DNA from: JAHQVI01 sp050330195
GTDB taxonomy: Bacteria; Pseudomonadota; Alphaproteobacteria; Rhizobiales; Rhodomicrobiaceae
NCBI GenBank assembly: GCA_050330195.1
Contig: JBHJOB010000027.1
Coordinates: 1 to 64,000 of the forward strand
Direction of reading: 5' to 3'
DNA length: 64,000 bases
Positions 17,674 to 27,997 of this stretch are shown piece by piece (the stretch's first letter is position 1; every line of letters begins with the position of its first letter). A program made the position numbers and the translations under genes. The notes beneath the pieces were generated by a model. It saw only the letters and a program-made list of their open reading frames with translations, did no database searches and had not been told where the DNA came from.

Positions 17674-18765
17674 ATGACGAAGACTCGCCTTCTCCTCGGC
17701 GCATCGCTCATCGCTTTCGCAATCGGCAGCATTTCGACCGTCCAGGCCGGGTTTGACCGCGCGAACGACTACACGTCCAATCTCGGCAACAACGCCAATG
17801 CAGGCGCCTATTACAATCCCTATCTCGGCGGACAAAATCAGCCCGCTCCGCAGCAGCAGCAACGGCAGCAGACACAGGCGAATGTGCAGCCGGGCGGCTA
17901 CAGCCTGTTCGGACCCTCGCCTTTTGGCGGTTTCAACATTGGCCCGTTCAGCGCCCATTCGCCCTTCGGCGGTTTCAACATCGGCCCGTTCAGCGCATCC
18001 TCGCCCTTCGGCGGCTTTAACATCGGCCCGTTCGGCGCACACACGCCCTTCGGCGGCTTCAATATCGGTCCGTTTGGCGCGCACACGCCTTTTGGCGGTT
18101 TCAACATCGGACCCTTCAGCGCCTCTTCGCCATTCGGTGGGTTCAATATCAGCGGTCACATTCCAATCGTTTGCGTTACCGCGCCATGTCCCGGCGGCTT
18201 TAACCTAGGACCAATAAGCGCGTCCTCGCCATGGGGCGGCTTTAACATCGGCCCATTCGGGGCACACACACCTTTTGGCGGCTTCAACCTTGGCCCGATC
18301 GGCGCATCCTCACCGTGGGGCGGGTTCAACATCGGGCCATTCGGCGCGCACACACCATTTGGCGGTTTTAACCTCGGCCCGATCAGCGCATCTTCCCCAT
18401 GGGGTGGTTTCAATATCGGGCCATTCAGCGCGCATTCGCCCTTCGGCGGCTTTAACCTCGGCCCGCTGAGCGCATCCTCACCGTGGGCCGGGTTCAACAT
18501 CGGTCCGGTGAGTGCATCCTCCCCCTGGGGCGGCTTCGGCATTCTTCCATTCCCGGTGCCAATGCCCTACCCGCTTCCCGGCGGCGGCTTCAATCTCGGC
18601 CAGATGCCGCAAGGCGGCTACGCCCCGCAGCCTTCCGGCGTGGGTGGCATGGGTCAGCAGGCGCAGCCGGTATCCTGCTCGATCAATGAAGTGCCCGCTC
18701 TGACGCGCAGCGTTTCCGATTGCGAGAAAGCCGGCGGCCAGACGGTCGCCGCGAACACCCGCTAA
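17674..18765 (+). CDS. Secreted protein with about 14 tandem 14-residue GGFN repeats, function unknown
   Basis: A 363-residue protein with a signal peptide ending near TVQAG. Residues about 26-80 are Asn/Gln-rich. From about residue 81 to 295 the chain is an array of a 14-residue unit, SPFGGFNIGPFSAH, varying as S/T, P, F/W, GGFN, I/L, GP, F/I/L, S/G, A, S/H. In the second half the units alternate F and W types, giving a 28-residue superperiod. One insertion with two Cys (IVCVTAPCPGG) interrupts the array after unit six. The C-terminus has another Cys pair (SCSINEV ... SDCEKAGG). The regular period suggests a beta-solenoid or self-assembling surface protein. No family is recognised. The caspase-like gene downstream is on the same strand. 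Confidence 0.85.
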   Translation: MTKTRLLLGASLIAFAIGSISTVQAGFDRANDYTSNLGNNANAGAYYNPYLGGQNQPAPQQQQRQQTQANVQPGGYSLFGPSPFGGFNIGPFSAHSPFGGFNIGPFSASSPFGGFNIGPFGAHTPFGGFNIGPFGAHTPFGGFNIGPFSASSPFGGFNISGHIPIVCVTAPCPGGFNLGPISASSPWGGFNIGPFGAHTPFGGFNLGPIGASSPWGGFNIGPFGAHTPFGGFNLGPISASSPWGGFNIGPFSAHSPFGGFNLGPLSASSPWAGFNIGPVSASSPWGGFGILPFPVPMPYPLPGGGFNLGQMPQGGYAPQPSGVGGMGQQAQPVSCSINEVPALTRSVSDCEKAGGQTVAANTR

Positions 18766-18789
18766 AAAGCGGCGATTCGCCTCAAGAAC

Positions 18790-18819
18790 AGCGGTCGGCC
18801 GAAGGGCTGGCCGCTTTGA
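18790..18819 (+). terminator. Stem-loop after the repeat-protein gene
   Basis: Arms agcggtcggcc and ggctggccgct (with G-U pairs) around a short gaag loop, followed by TTTG. It lies 24 bp after the stop, so the downstream caspase-like gene probably has its own promoter or depends on read-through. Confidence 0.6.
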
Positions 18820-18962
18820 TCAGATCCAGCAGCCCGCTCGTGCACGGACGCATCAGCAGACTTCATGCCCGCCGTGCACAAGCCTTTTGTTCCGCATCGA
18901 CTTTCCACACCGTGGCTTGACACCTCGCCTTTGGATCGATGCACCAGATTGAGGCAAATACA

Positions 18963-20183
18963 ATGATCAAACTGGCCTGGTTCGCCATGACGGCCGCGAT
19001 GTTCGGCGTCCTCGTTACCGCGGCGGTCAACACCGTATCTCCCGCTTCTGCCGTCGACCAGAAACCACAGGCGGCTGCCGAGTTGCGCCCCGACAACAAG
19101 CCGGCTCCGGCCGCTCCGAAGGCGGCCAGCCCCGTTTCCCGGACACCGGCTCCTGCACTGGCACTGGCAAGCGCGCAGCCGGCGCCGAGCGCGGCTGTCC
19201 CGGCAAAGCACGCAGCTTCAGCGCCGGCCGAACCTGAATTGCGTCTCGCAGCCAACACGGAGCCGGCGGTCGAGGAAAAGCCTGCCGCGCAAGCTGAGGA
19301 AAAAAAGGCTACAGCCGCCGCGGAGAAGACCACCCATCTTTTCGCCATCGGCGTATGCCCGCCCTGGAAGAAGGCCGACAACGACGAAGAGCTGACCAAA
19401 AAGTGGGCCGCAAGCTGCCGGAACGACGTCAACGTCATCACCGATGCGTTGCGCAAAGCCATGACGATCGGCGACGCCAACACCACCAGGCTGATCGATG
19501 CCGACGCCACCTATGAAGCGGTCATCTCGGGCATGCGGAAGCTCGCGCAGGATGCAAGACGCGAAGATCGGGTCGTGATCTACTTGAACACCCATGGCGG
19601 CGAATTTGACGCCATCTACCGTGGTTACGTCACGAAAGACGAAGTCTTCGCCTTCTATTCGGAAAGCGAACCGACGAATTTCCAGCAGGCAACGATCAAC
19701 GGCCCCTGGATGACCGCACGGGCGTTCCGCGACCTTGTTGACGGCATCAAGGCCGAGGAAATCGTGCTCATCGTGGAATCCTGTCATTCCGCCGCAAGCT
19801 ATGATGATTTCCGCTACGATCTGGGCGGACGCTACCGCGACGGGTGGAAGGGCCGTGAAGCGATCATCTACAGTGCGGGAGGCGACCAGATCGCGAATTT
19901 CGTCGAGGACAACGACAAGGCGCTGTTCACGAGCACATTCGCCGATGTTCTTGCCAGCCAGCAGCACAAGACGCTTGGCGACGCCTTTCAGGCTGCCCGG
20001 ATCGACACGCACCGCGACATTCGCAAGCGCTGCCTGACAGGTCCATATGCTGACCAGATGCAGCTCAATCACGAGGCTTATCTGACTTATTGCACCCAGG
20101 AGCCGGCGGCGTTCGACCCTTACGGGCTTCTCGACGACATCGAGCTGGAAAAGCGCACCGAAAGCGCCATGCTGAGCGATTGA
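18963..20183 (+). CDS. Secreted caspase-like protease (peptidase C14 family, metacaspase/orthocaspase-like)
   Basis: About 406 residues from the ATG at 18963 (GAGG ribosome site; an in-frame ATG at 18939 is weaker). An N-terminal hydrophobic segment is followed by roughly 95 residues of Ala/Pro-rich linker, then a caspase-fold domain from about residue 122. The catalytic dyad is visible: His211 in LNTHGGEF and Cys274 in VESCHSAAS, each at the end of a hydrophobic strand, as expected. The position behind a signal/anchor and linker suggests periplasmic action, perhaps membrane tethered. Its substrate is unknown. The neighbouring GGFN repeat protein is a candidate partner by position only. Confidence 0.85.
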   Translation: MIKLAWFAMTAAMFGVLVTAAVNTVSPASAVDQKPQAAAELRPDNKPAPAAPKAASPVSRTPAPALALASAQPAPSAAVPAKHAASAPAEPELRLAANTEPAVEEKPAAQAEEKKATAAAEKTTHLFAIGVCPPWKKADNDEELTKKWAASCRNDVNVITDALRKAMTIGDANTTRLIDADATYEAVISGMRKLAQDARREDRVVIYLNTHGGEFDAIYRGYVTKDEVFAFYSESEPTNFQQATINGPWMTARAFRDLVDGIKAEEIVLIVESCHSAASYDDFRYDLGGRYRDGWKGREAIIYSAGGDQIANFVEDNDKALFTSTFADVLASQQHKTLGDAFQAARIDTHRDIRKRCLTGPYADQMQLNHEAYLTYCTQEPAAFDPYGLLDDIELEKRTESAMLSD

Positions 20184-20191
20184 TGTGATAA

Positions 20192-20233
20192 CGGCACGCC
20201 CCGAGCGGTCACCACCCGGTTCGGGGCGTGCCG
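20192..20233 (+). terminator. Strong bidirectional terminator hairpin
   Basis: Arms cggcacgccccga and tcggggcgtgccg form a near-perfect 13-bp stem between two convergent genes. There is no long T-tract on either side. Confidence 0.75.
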
Positions 20234-20237
20234 GCGT

Positions 20238-21893
<1,656 letters not shown>

Positions 21894-22138
21894 GTGGTCC
21901 TCTCCTTCGCTTCCTGCCCCGCCGGCTTTTGTCAGGCTGCCGACACTGTTCCTTTGCGCTTGCTGCGAGCTGCCCTGAGCTCCTACGCATTTTCACGGAA
22001 CGTTAAATGTATCCCGTTGCCCGCCTTCTGCAAAGAATCGAGAGAACAAGATCGTGGGGCGCGCGATTTCCTCGCATCGCGGGGAATGGGAGGCGACGCA
22101 TATCGTCCGCCGCGCCGGCCCTGACAGGGACGACCCGG

Positions 22139-22744
22139 CTATTTCAGTGCGTAGAACACCCAGAAGCGGTTGAGCAGAAAGGTCAGGACAGGTGTGAAGC
22201 CGACGAAGACGATGAGGGGCGTCCAGTCAGGCAGGGCCAGCGCGTTGACGAGGATGAGCACGGCCGTGGAGTTCACGGCAAGTCCGGAGAGCGAGACGGC
22301 GAGAAAGCGCCAGACGGCATGAGCGTTCCGCCCGCCCTTTTCCGCATCGCCGAAGGTCCAGTAGCGATGCCCGAGAAACGAGACGAAAAAGGCAATGGCG
22401 TAAGCAGCCAGATTTGCGAAAAACGGGGTAAACATGCTTGTGGAGATGAAATAATAATAGGCAACGGCAAGTGTTGCCGTCGCGCAAACGCCGACGAGGC
22501 CGAAACGCGCAAGCTGGAACAGCAGATGCCGGGCAGCAAGGCTTAGAGCTTCCCAAGCCTGATTTCCGCGGCTTACGGGCGGAAAACTTGAAATGGCCGT
22601 CTCCCTCAATTCGCGTTGCCGGTACGCGTCAACTGATTGCGATATCTTCAGCGTTCTTTCAATAGCGGGCGCAACCTTATCCCGCCCATCATGAATGTAG
22701 GCTTTTGATTCTGAAATCAATTGCAGATCCTGCCTTTGCGCCAA
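22139..22744 (-). CDS. GtrA family membrane protein
   Basis: A 201-residue protein. The first about 70 residues are hydrophilic and have no recognised domain. The rest is a four-helix GtrA module (FQLARFGLVGVCATATLAVA, SFLGHRYWTFG, LAVSLSGLAVNSTAVLILV, FLLNRFWVFY). GtrA proteins are thought to move polyprenyl-linked sugars across the membrane. The listed start is a TTG and no in-frame ATG precedes the membrane part, so the true start is uncertain. No glycosyltransferase partner is adjacent. Confidence 0.8.
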   Translation of the reverse strand: MAQRQDLQLISESKAYIHDGRDKVAPAIERTLKISQSVDAYRQRELRETAISSFPPVSRGNQAWEALSLAARHLLFQLARFGLVGVCATATLAVAYYYFISTSMFTPFFANLAAYAIAFFVSFLGHRYWTFGDAEKGGRNAHAVWRFLAVSLSGLAVNSTAVLILVNALALPDWTPLIVFVGFTPVLTFLLNRFWVFYALK

Positions 22745-22932
22745 AGCCCCGGACCATGCCAGACCTTTTTGGCGCCGGTCCTTGTCTTTGCCAACTTATG
22801 ACGCTACGACCCTCCATTCCGGTTCAGAGACGGCCTCGGCGGCCGCACCTGTTCCGGTGTCTGTTTGGGTAAGCGTCAAGCGCAAGAATTGCCGGTTCAG
22901 CCGGTTCAATCGCGCCGATGGGGGAATGGGAA

Positions 22933-23544
22933 ATGGTGGATATCGACAGGTCGAGCCTCGATGAGGCCAGCCGGGGTCCTGCGCGCACGGGGTTTCTCCG
23001 GTCGATAGGGGGACCGCAATTCATTGTCGCGCAAATGTTCACGATCGCCGCAACGGTGCTCGGCGTCTATCTGGCCGGCTATGTCGGCTTTCAGCGAACG
23101 CTGGAGTATGACCGGCTGGTCAAGGCGCAGCAGCAGGCCGAATTGCTGCAGGCGATGCACTCCGAGTTGAAGGACAACACGACGCGAATGCGCGAATTCG
23201 CGACAAAGCTCGACCCGACGGGGGCCAAGGCCACCTACTCGTGGCCGGCCTTGCGGCTGTACGTCTGGACGGCGGCCGGAAGATCACAGGCGGTGTTCGA
23301 GACCCCGCCCCAGACGCTGACGGGGATGCAGGCCTTCTACGCTGAGATGGGCAACATGCTGGGCAACACCCAGGCTCACGAGTGGTTCCGGCGCTCGACC
23401 GGCACATTCGCATTCGAGCGGAACACCTTCAAGACGCGCTTCGAGGAGCAGATCGGCTTTTCCGAAGAAACGCTCCTGCCGACGATCGAGCGCGCAGCGG
23501 CGGATGCGGCGCAACGCGCGGCGGACTATGCGGGCGGAGCTTAG
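22933..23544 (+). CDS. Hypothetical single-pass membrane protein
   Basis: About 203 residues from the ATG at 22933 (an in-frame ATG at 22918 is possible). A transmembrane helix (FIVAQMFTIAATVLGVYLAG) lies near residues 28-48, followed by a helical, probably coiled-coil segment (LVKAQQQAELLQAMHSELKD) and a soluble C-terminal domain. I do not recognise the family. Codon use and GC are like those of its neighbours, and a strong terminator follows. Confidence 0.7.
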   Translation: MVDIDRSSLDEASRGPARTGFLRSIGGPQFIVAQMFTIAATVLGVYLAGYVGFQRTLEYDRLVKAQQQAELLQAMHSELKDNTTRMREFATKLDPTGAKATYSWPALRLYVWTAAGRSQAVFETPPQTLTGMQAFYAEMGNMLGNTQAHEWFRRSTGTFAFERNTFKTRFEEQIGFSEETLLPTIERAAADAAQRAADYAGGA

Positions 23545-23561
23545 AGCAGAATCCGGCCACG

Positions 23562-23600
23562 AAAACGCGGCCTTCCACGCCGGAGGGCCGCGTTTTGCTT
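23562..23600 (+). terminator. Rho-independent terminator
   Basis: Arms aaaacgcggcc and ggccgcgtttt form an 11-bp stem followed by gctttt. It closes the unit of the hypothetical membrane protein and isolates the H-NOX gene downstream. Confidence 0.85.
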
Positions 23601-23709
23601 TTCGCCCCGAGACACTCGAAGATATTCGGTAAAATCTTCGCCGCGGCAATGACTTTAATGAAACGTGTTCCTCCTAAAATCGCTGCTTGCGAGCGGAGGG
23701 TGCTTTCGC

Positions 23710-24285
23710 ATGAAAGGCATTATATTTACCGAATTTCTTGATTTCATCGAAGCCGAACACGGCTACGAAACGGTCGATGCGATTCTCCAGCGCGCAGCGC
23801 CTCCCTCGAACGGGGCCTATACGGCGGTCGGAAATTACAGCTTTTCCGAAATGGCGGCGCTTACATCGGAGCTTGCCAAGCTGCACGGCAAAGCCGAACA
23901 AAGCATCCTGCGTGCATTTGGCCGCCACCTCTTCGGACAATATTACAAGATATACCCGCTCTTTTTTCAGGATTACACGGACCCGCTCGATTTCCTGCAA
24001 TCCATCGAGGGCAAGATCCATACCGAAGTTCTCAAGCTCTACCCTGACGCCAGACTGCCTCATATGAAAACGGAGCGAATCGGGCAGGACGAGGTCGTGC
24101 TGAGCTATCGCTCCGACCGCCCGCTTGGCGAACTCTGTCTCGGGATCATCGAGGGGTGCGGCGTCCATTTCGGCGTCGAGTTGCTGGTTGAGGCCAAACC
24201 GGTTTCGGATGGGCTCGACATCCATATTCGCCGCGTCGACCCCCGTACGCCCCGCGCTGCAACAGAGATCGAAGCGGTCCAGTGA
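23710..24285 (+). CDS. H-NOX domain haem gas sensor (NO-binding)
   Basis: A stand-alone haem-nitric-oxide/oxygen-binding protein of 191 residues. The ATG at 23710 is preceded by GGAGGG and the N-terminus MKGIIFTEFLDFIE is typical. The proximal haem ligand is His104 (IEGKIHTEVLKLYPDA). The propionate-binding Y-S-R triad is intact as Tyr133, Ser135 and Arg137 (LSYRSDRP). Position 9 or thereabouts lacks an obvious distal Tyr, consistent with an NO-selective type. The next gene, a GGDEF-EAL protein, overlaps it by four bases, so this is probably an NO-sensing input for c-di-GMP signalling. Confidence 0.93.
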   Translation: MKGIIFTEFLDFIEAEHGYETVDAILQRAAPPSNGAYTAVGNYSFSEMAALTSELAKLHGKAEQSILRAFGRHLFGQYYKIYPLFFQDYTDPLDFLQSIEGKIHTEVLKLYPDARLPHMKTERIGQDEVVLSYRSDRPLGELCLGIIEGCGVHFGVELLVEAKPVSDGLDIHIRRVDPRTPRAATEIEAVQ

Positions 24286-25859
24286 GCGATTCCGAAGCCA
24301 TTCTCCGCAGACGCGTTCAGCGCGAGCGTTCCGGACGCCATGCCGCCGAGAGGCTGCTGGAGGAGAAGAGTCTTGAGCTTTACGAGATCAACCAGGGTCT
24401 GCGCAACTGGACGGCAATGCTTGAGGAGATCGTCAAGGAGCGCACCTCCGAGCTCACCAAGGCGCTCGACGAAACGCGTCAGGCCAAGTCCCAGATCGAG
24501 CACCAGGCGCTCCACGATCCGCTGACCGGGCTCGCCAATCGCCGGTTTCTGACCCAGATTCTGAAGGATCTGGGGAAGCACAAGGACAAGGATGGCGGGT
24601 TCGCGATCTTTCACATCGATCTCGACCGCTTCAAGCAGATCAACGACACGCGCGGCCACGCGGCAGGCGACTATGTCATTGCTCACGCAGCCGCAGTGCT
24701 GAAGTCCCTCGTCCGCACCGACGACTTCGTTGCAAGAATTGGCGGCGACGAGTTCGTCATCGTGGCGAAATCGGACGGCGATACGCAGGCCCTCGCCGCC
24801 CTCGCGAACCGGATCACCATCGAACTGGCCAAACCGGTGCTGTACAAGAACAGCTATTGCCGCTTCGGCTCCAGCATCGGCATCGCCTATTCGGACTCAC
24901 GGACGATCGAGCCGGAAAACCTGCTGGTGAACGCCGACATCGCTCTCTACCGGGCAAAGAACAGCGGGCGCGGGCGCTATGCGTTCTATTCGGGCAATCT
25001 GCAGAAAGAAATCATCGAGAAGCAGCACATCGCCGATGATATACTGAACGGCCTCGACAAGAACGAGTTCTTTCCCGTCTACCAGCCGCAGTTCGACGCG
25101 ACGACCTACGAAATCGTCGGCGTGGAAACGCTGGTGCGCTGGAACCATGCCGAGCGGGGCATTCTCGCGCCGTCCCAGTTCCTCAAGATCGCCGAAGACA
25201 TCAAGGCCATCAACCGCATCGACAGCGTCATTCTGGAACGGGCGCTGACGGACATTCTCAGCTTCCGGCAGTCCGATGTGATCGTGCCGAAACTGTCTGT
25301 GAACATCTCCCTGCGGCGATTGTGCGATCCGGGGCTCATCGAGAATCTGGAGCGCTGGAACCTGCCCGAAGGACTCGTCGTGTTCGAACTGGTGGAGTCG
25401 ATCTTTCTCGATGACAGCGATTCCGACATGGCGATCAATCGCGCCGTGGAAAGCCTGAAACGGCTCGGCATCGATATCGAGATCGACGATTTCGGCACGG
25501 GACACGCCTCCATCATCGGCCTGCTGCGAATTCGCCCGGCGCGGCTGAAGATCGACCAGCAGCTCGTCAAGCCCATCGTGCGGTCGCGCAAGCAGCGACG
25601 GCTCGTCCAGTCCATCATCGAAATGGGCAGGGCGCTCGGCATCGGGATTACCGCTGAAGGCGTGGAATCGATGGAGCACGCGGAAATCCTGCGCGATCTG
25701 GGCTGCGATGTGCTTCAGGGGTTCGCGCTAGCCGTGCCGATGACGGCGCCGAGGCTCTTTCACTTCATCAAGACGGGCGGATACCGCACCCGGCAGGACG
25801 CGCGCGCGACCGAGGCTCGCAAGGCCGCGCAGAGCACCCCGTCCGCTGAGTCCGCGTAA
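24282..25859 (+). CDS. GGDEF-EAL c-di-GMP turnover protein coupled to H-NOX
   Basis: A 525-residue protein beginning with GTG (GTGA overlap with the H-NOX stop, implying coupling). Residues about 10-75 form a coiled coil (EEKSLELYEINQGLRNW). The GGDEF domain has an intact GGDEF at 154-158 and an inhibitory-site RxxD (RTDD, 145-148) five residues before it. The EAL domain has ETL (282-284) in place of EAL but keeps the catalytic Glu, plus the VNIS, ELVES, IDDFGTGHAS, LKID and AEGVES motifs. Both diguanylate cyclase and phosphodiesterase activities are therefore possible. No transmembrane helix is present. In known pairs H-NOX binds the partner and shifts its activity when NO is bound. Confidence 0.93.
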   Translation: MSDSEAILRRRVQRERSGRHAAERLLEEKSLELYEINQGLRNWTAMLEEIVKERTSELTKALDETRQAKSQIEHQALHDPLTGLANRRFLTQILKDLGKHKDKDGGFAIFHIDLDRFKQINDTRGHAAGDYVIAHAAAVLKSLVRTDDFVARIGGDEFVIVAKSDGDTQALAALANRITIELAKPVLYKNSYCRFGSSIGIAYSDSRTIEPENLLVNADIALYRAKNSGRGRYAFYSGNLQKEIIEKQHIADDILNGLDKNEFFPVYQPQFDATTYEIVGVETLVRWNHAERGILAPSQFLKIAEDIKAINRIDSVILERALTDILSFRQSDVIVPKLSVNISLRRLCDPGLIENLERWNLPEGLVVFELVESIFLDDSDSDMAINRAVESLKRLGIDIEIDDFGTGHASIIGLLRIRPARLKIDQQLVKPIVRSRKQRRLVQSIIEMGRALGIGITAEGVESMEHAEILRDLGCDVLQGFALAVPMTAPRLFHFIKTGGYRTRQDARATEARKAAQSTPSAESA

Positions 25860-26016
25860 AGCCCGCGCCCGCCGCCAGCACCTCAGCCGCGAACCGGGGC
25901 AGCCGCCGAACTATCGGCCTCATCGAGCACCGACGCCAGCCAACGCCGCAATAGGGAACCGCGCCTTGAATGAAATGATCGCGTCCGCCAAGGGTCCGGC
26001 CACCTCGCCCCTCGCG

Positions 26017-26041
26017 GGAACAGCAACGCGCGCTTTGCGTT
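26017..26041 (+). promoter_or_regulatory. EcfG-type general-stress promoter for the SDR gene
   Basis: GGAAC at 26017-26021 and CGTT at 26038-26041, 16 nt apart: a perfect match to the alphaproteobacterial EcfG consensus. The downstream start is 22-34 bp away. Confidence 0.8.
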
Positions 26042-26074
26042 GAACATCGCAAACGCTTCCCAATGGGTGACATC

Positions 26075-27055
26075 ATGGCTCAAGACACCGACAAGACGCA
26101 GATCCGCCGCACCGTCGAGGAACAGCGGCAAATTCAGGACGAGATCGACCGGATCGACGCGAAAGCATCAAGTGATGATGGAGAAGCTGCGGCCATGCAG
26201 GCCGGACAGCGGGCCTACCCTGACCGGTTCGGCAAGCAGCACCAGCAGAAGCCGGGCAAGGAAAATGAGCTTGAGCCCGCCCCCATGTACGAAGCCCCCG
26301 AATACAAGGGATCTGAGAAGCTCGCCGGGATGAGCGCCATCGTCACCGGAGGCGACTCAGGCATCGGACGCGCCGTTGCGGTGCTCTTCGCCCGGGAAGG
26401 CGCGGATGTGGCGGTTCTCTATCTGAGCGAGGACGAGGATGCGGAGATGACCAAGCGCGCCGTCGAACAGGAAGGCCGGCGGTGCATCCTGATTCCCGGC
26501 GACGTTCGTGAGCGCAGTTTCTGCGAAGCGGCCGTCCAGCAGACGGTCGATACGTTCGGCCGGCTGGATATTCTCGTGAACAACGCCGCGTTTCAGGAAC
26601 ATGCGGACGATATTCTCGATCTGTCGGACGCCCATTTCGATCAGACGATCAGGACCAATCTCTACGGCTATTTCTACATGGCGCGCGCCTCGATCCCGCA
26701 CATGAAGCCGGGCAGCTCCATCCTCAACACCGGATCGGTGACCGGCATCACGGGCAGCGGCGAATTGCTGGACTACTCGATGACCAAGGGCGGCATCCAC
26801 GCCTTCACCCGCTCGCTGGCCTCCCATCTGATCCCGCGTGGCATCAGGGTCAACGCGGTAGCGCCGGGGCCGGTGTGGACGCCGCTCAATCCGGCCGACC
26901 GTCCGGCGGATCATGTCGAAAGCTTCGGCTCCGGCACGCCCATGGGCCGCGCGGCGCAACCGGAAGAGATCGCGCCAGCCTACGTGTTTCTCGCAAGCCC
27001 GATCTGCGCAAGTTACATCACCGGTGAAATCCTGCCGATCGTGGGCGGATACTGA
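26075..27055 (+). CDS. Short-chain dehydrogenase/reductase (YghA-like, with N-terminal extension)
   Basis: An NAD(P)-dependent oxidoreductase of about 326 residues (an in-frame ATG at 26063 is also possible). About 75 charged N-terminal residues (rich in Glu, Gln and Lys) precede the Rossmann domain. The nucleotide motif is VTGGDSGIGRAVAVL, the NNAA motif is ILVNNAAFQEH, and the catalytic Tyr/Lys lie in DYSMTKGG. This architecture is that of stress-induced YghA/general-stress SDRs in proteobacteria. An EcfG promoter lies directly upstream. The substrate is unknown. Confidence 0.9.
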   Translation: MAQDTDKTQIRRTVEEQRQIQDEIDRIDAKASSDDGEAAAMQAGQRAYPDRFGKQHQQKPGKENELEPAPMYEAPEYKGSEKLAGMSAIVTGGDSGIGRAVAVLFAREGADVAVLYLSEDEDAEMTKRAVEQEGRRCILIPGDVRERSFCEAAVQQTVDTFGRLDILVNNAAFQEHADDILDLSDAHFDQTIRTNLYGYFYMARASIPHMKPGSSILNTGSVTGITGSGELLDYSMTKGGIHAFTRSLASHLIPRGIRVNAVAPGPVWTPLNPADRPADHVESFGSGTPMGRAAQPEEIAPAYVFLASPICASYITGEILPIVGGY

Positions 27056-27088
27056 AAGCCGCGCGAGCCATCCCGAAGGAGAGCCGGT

Positions 27089-27114
27089 GGAACCTCCACC
27101 GTGCCTGCCGCGTT
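27089..27114 (+). promoter_or_regulatory. EcfG-type promoter for the small membrane protein gene
   Basis: GGAAC at 27089-27093 and CGTT at 27111-27114 with a 17-nt spacer, 29 bp before the ATG at 27143. Confidence 0.75.
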
Positions 27115-27142
27115 TTTCAAAGGAAACGCAAGGAAAGCGATC

Positions 27143-27394
27143 ATGAGCAACAATGACTATTATCGGGGTGAGGCCGACAAGGAGCAGGTGACCGTTCCCG
27201 AAAAGCGGGCAAAGCAGGGTGGTTTCCGGCGGGTAACCTTATGGATCATGATCGTATCGCTCATTCTGGCGACGATCGTGGGTTATGGGCTGCTTTCCAC
27301 CACCGAAGAATATACGGCGGATGAGCCCGCGCCGCTGGAAAGCGCCCCGGAAAATCAGGCGCCTCCAATCGTTCCGGGCGAATCCACTAACTAG
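27143..27394 (+). CDS. Small single-pass membrane protein of unknown function
   Basis: An 83-residue protein from the ATG at 27143, with an AAGGAA ribosome site. The 14 in-frame codons upstream overlap the promoter and are not translated in this model. A charged N-terminus is followed by one membrane helix (LWIMIVSLILATIVGYGLL) and an acidic, Pro-rich tail. No family is recognised. Its own EcfG promoter makes it a general-stress gene. Confidence 0.75.
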   Translation: MSNNDYYRGEADKEQVTVPEKRAKQGGFRRVTLWIMIVSLILATIVGYGLLSTTEEYTADEPAPLESAPENQAPPIVPGESTN

Positions 27395-27432
27395 CGGCCG
27401 AACCTGGAACCTTCGAAATCCAGTCCCCCAAA

Positions 27433-27473
27433 CGAAAATGCGCCGGGAAACTCGCCTTCCCGGCGCATTTTCG
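27433..27473 (+). terminator. Bidirectional rho-independent terminator
   Basis: Arms cgaaaatgcgccggga and tcccggcgcattttcg form a long stem with A/T-rich ends on both sides, serving the convergent genes at 27143 and 27494. Confidence 0.88.
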
Positions 27474-27493
27474 TGTCGTCGCTTCAATTCGGT

Positions 27494-27907
27494 TCACGTT
27501 CTCAGGCCGGACCGCCATTGGAGCAACTCGATCACGAAACCGGTCATTTCGGCAAGATCTACGGGTTTGGTCAATCTCCGACAGCCTGCCCATTCAAGCC
27601 GTGAAAAGACACTGTCCGGATACCCCGTCTGGATGATGAAAGGCGTGCCATGCTGGACGAGCGCTTCCGCAAAGGACGTCGCATTGCGGTTGCCGACCCT
27701 CAGATCGAGAATGACCGCATCGCAGACATTTTCAGCAAAAAGCTGGCGAGCGTCGTCCAGAGTGCTGGCCGGACCGAGGATGCGCGCGCCTTGCTCTTGA
27801 AGAGATGCGGAAATCTCCAGTGCCTGAAAGGCGTCGTCCTCAACAATCAGGATGCAGGCGCCCGAGAGAGGACTTCCTCCATCGGAAATCGTGATTGAGG
27901 GCTTCAT
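27494..27907 (-). CDS. Single-domain response regulator (receiver only)
   Basis: A 137-residue CheY-like receiver without an output domain. The ATG at 27905-27907 is preferred over a TTG at 27955. The acidic pocket is E23-D24-D25 (LIVEDD), the phospho-acceptor is Asp68 (VILDLRVG), and Thr94 and Lys114 (LTKPVD) are conserved. Single-domain regulators often tune phosphorelays, including the PhyR general-stress pathway in related bacteria. A perfect EcfG promoter upstream supports such feedback. No histidine kinase gene is nearby. Confidence 0.88.
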   Translation of the reverse strand: MKPSITISDGGSPLSGACILIVEDDAFQALEISASLQEQGARILGPASTLDDARQLFAENVCDAVILDLRVGNRNATSFAEALVQHGTPFIIQTGYPDSVFSRLEWAGCRRLTKPVDLAEMTGFVIELLQWRSGLRT

Positions 27908-27997
27908 ACTATCGCTATTCTCTGTGAACAGACCTGAATTATCACGCTGCGGCAAACGGTTGAGCCGGTCTGTGCAGACCTGGTGGCCATAATCGGT

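Noticed and set aside
17925..18545. Regular 42-bp period that could be mistaken for a CRISPR array
   Set aside because: The repeats are in frame and encode a continuous 14-residue protein unit with no unique spacers, and no cas genes are present.
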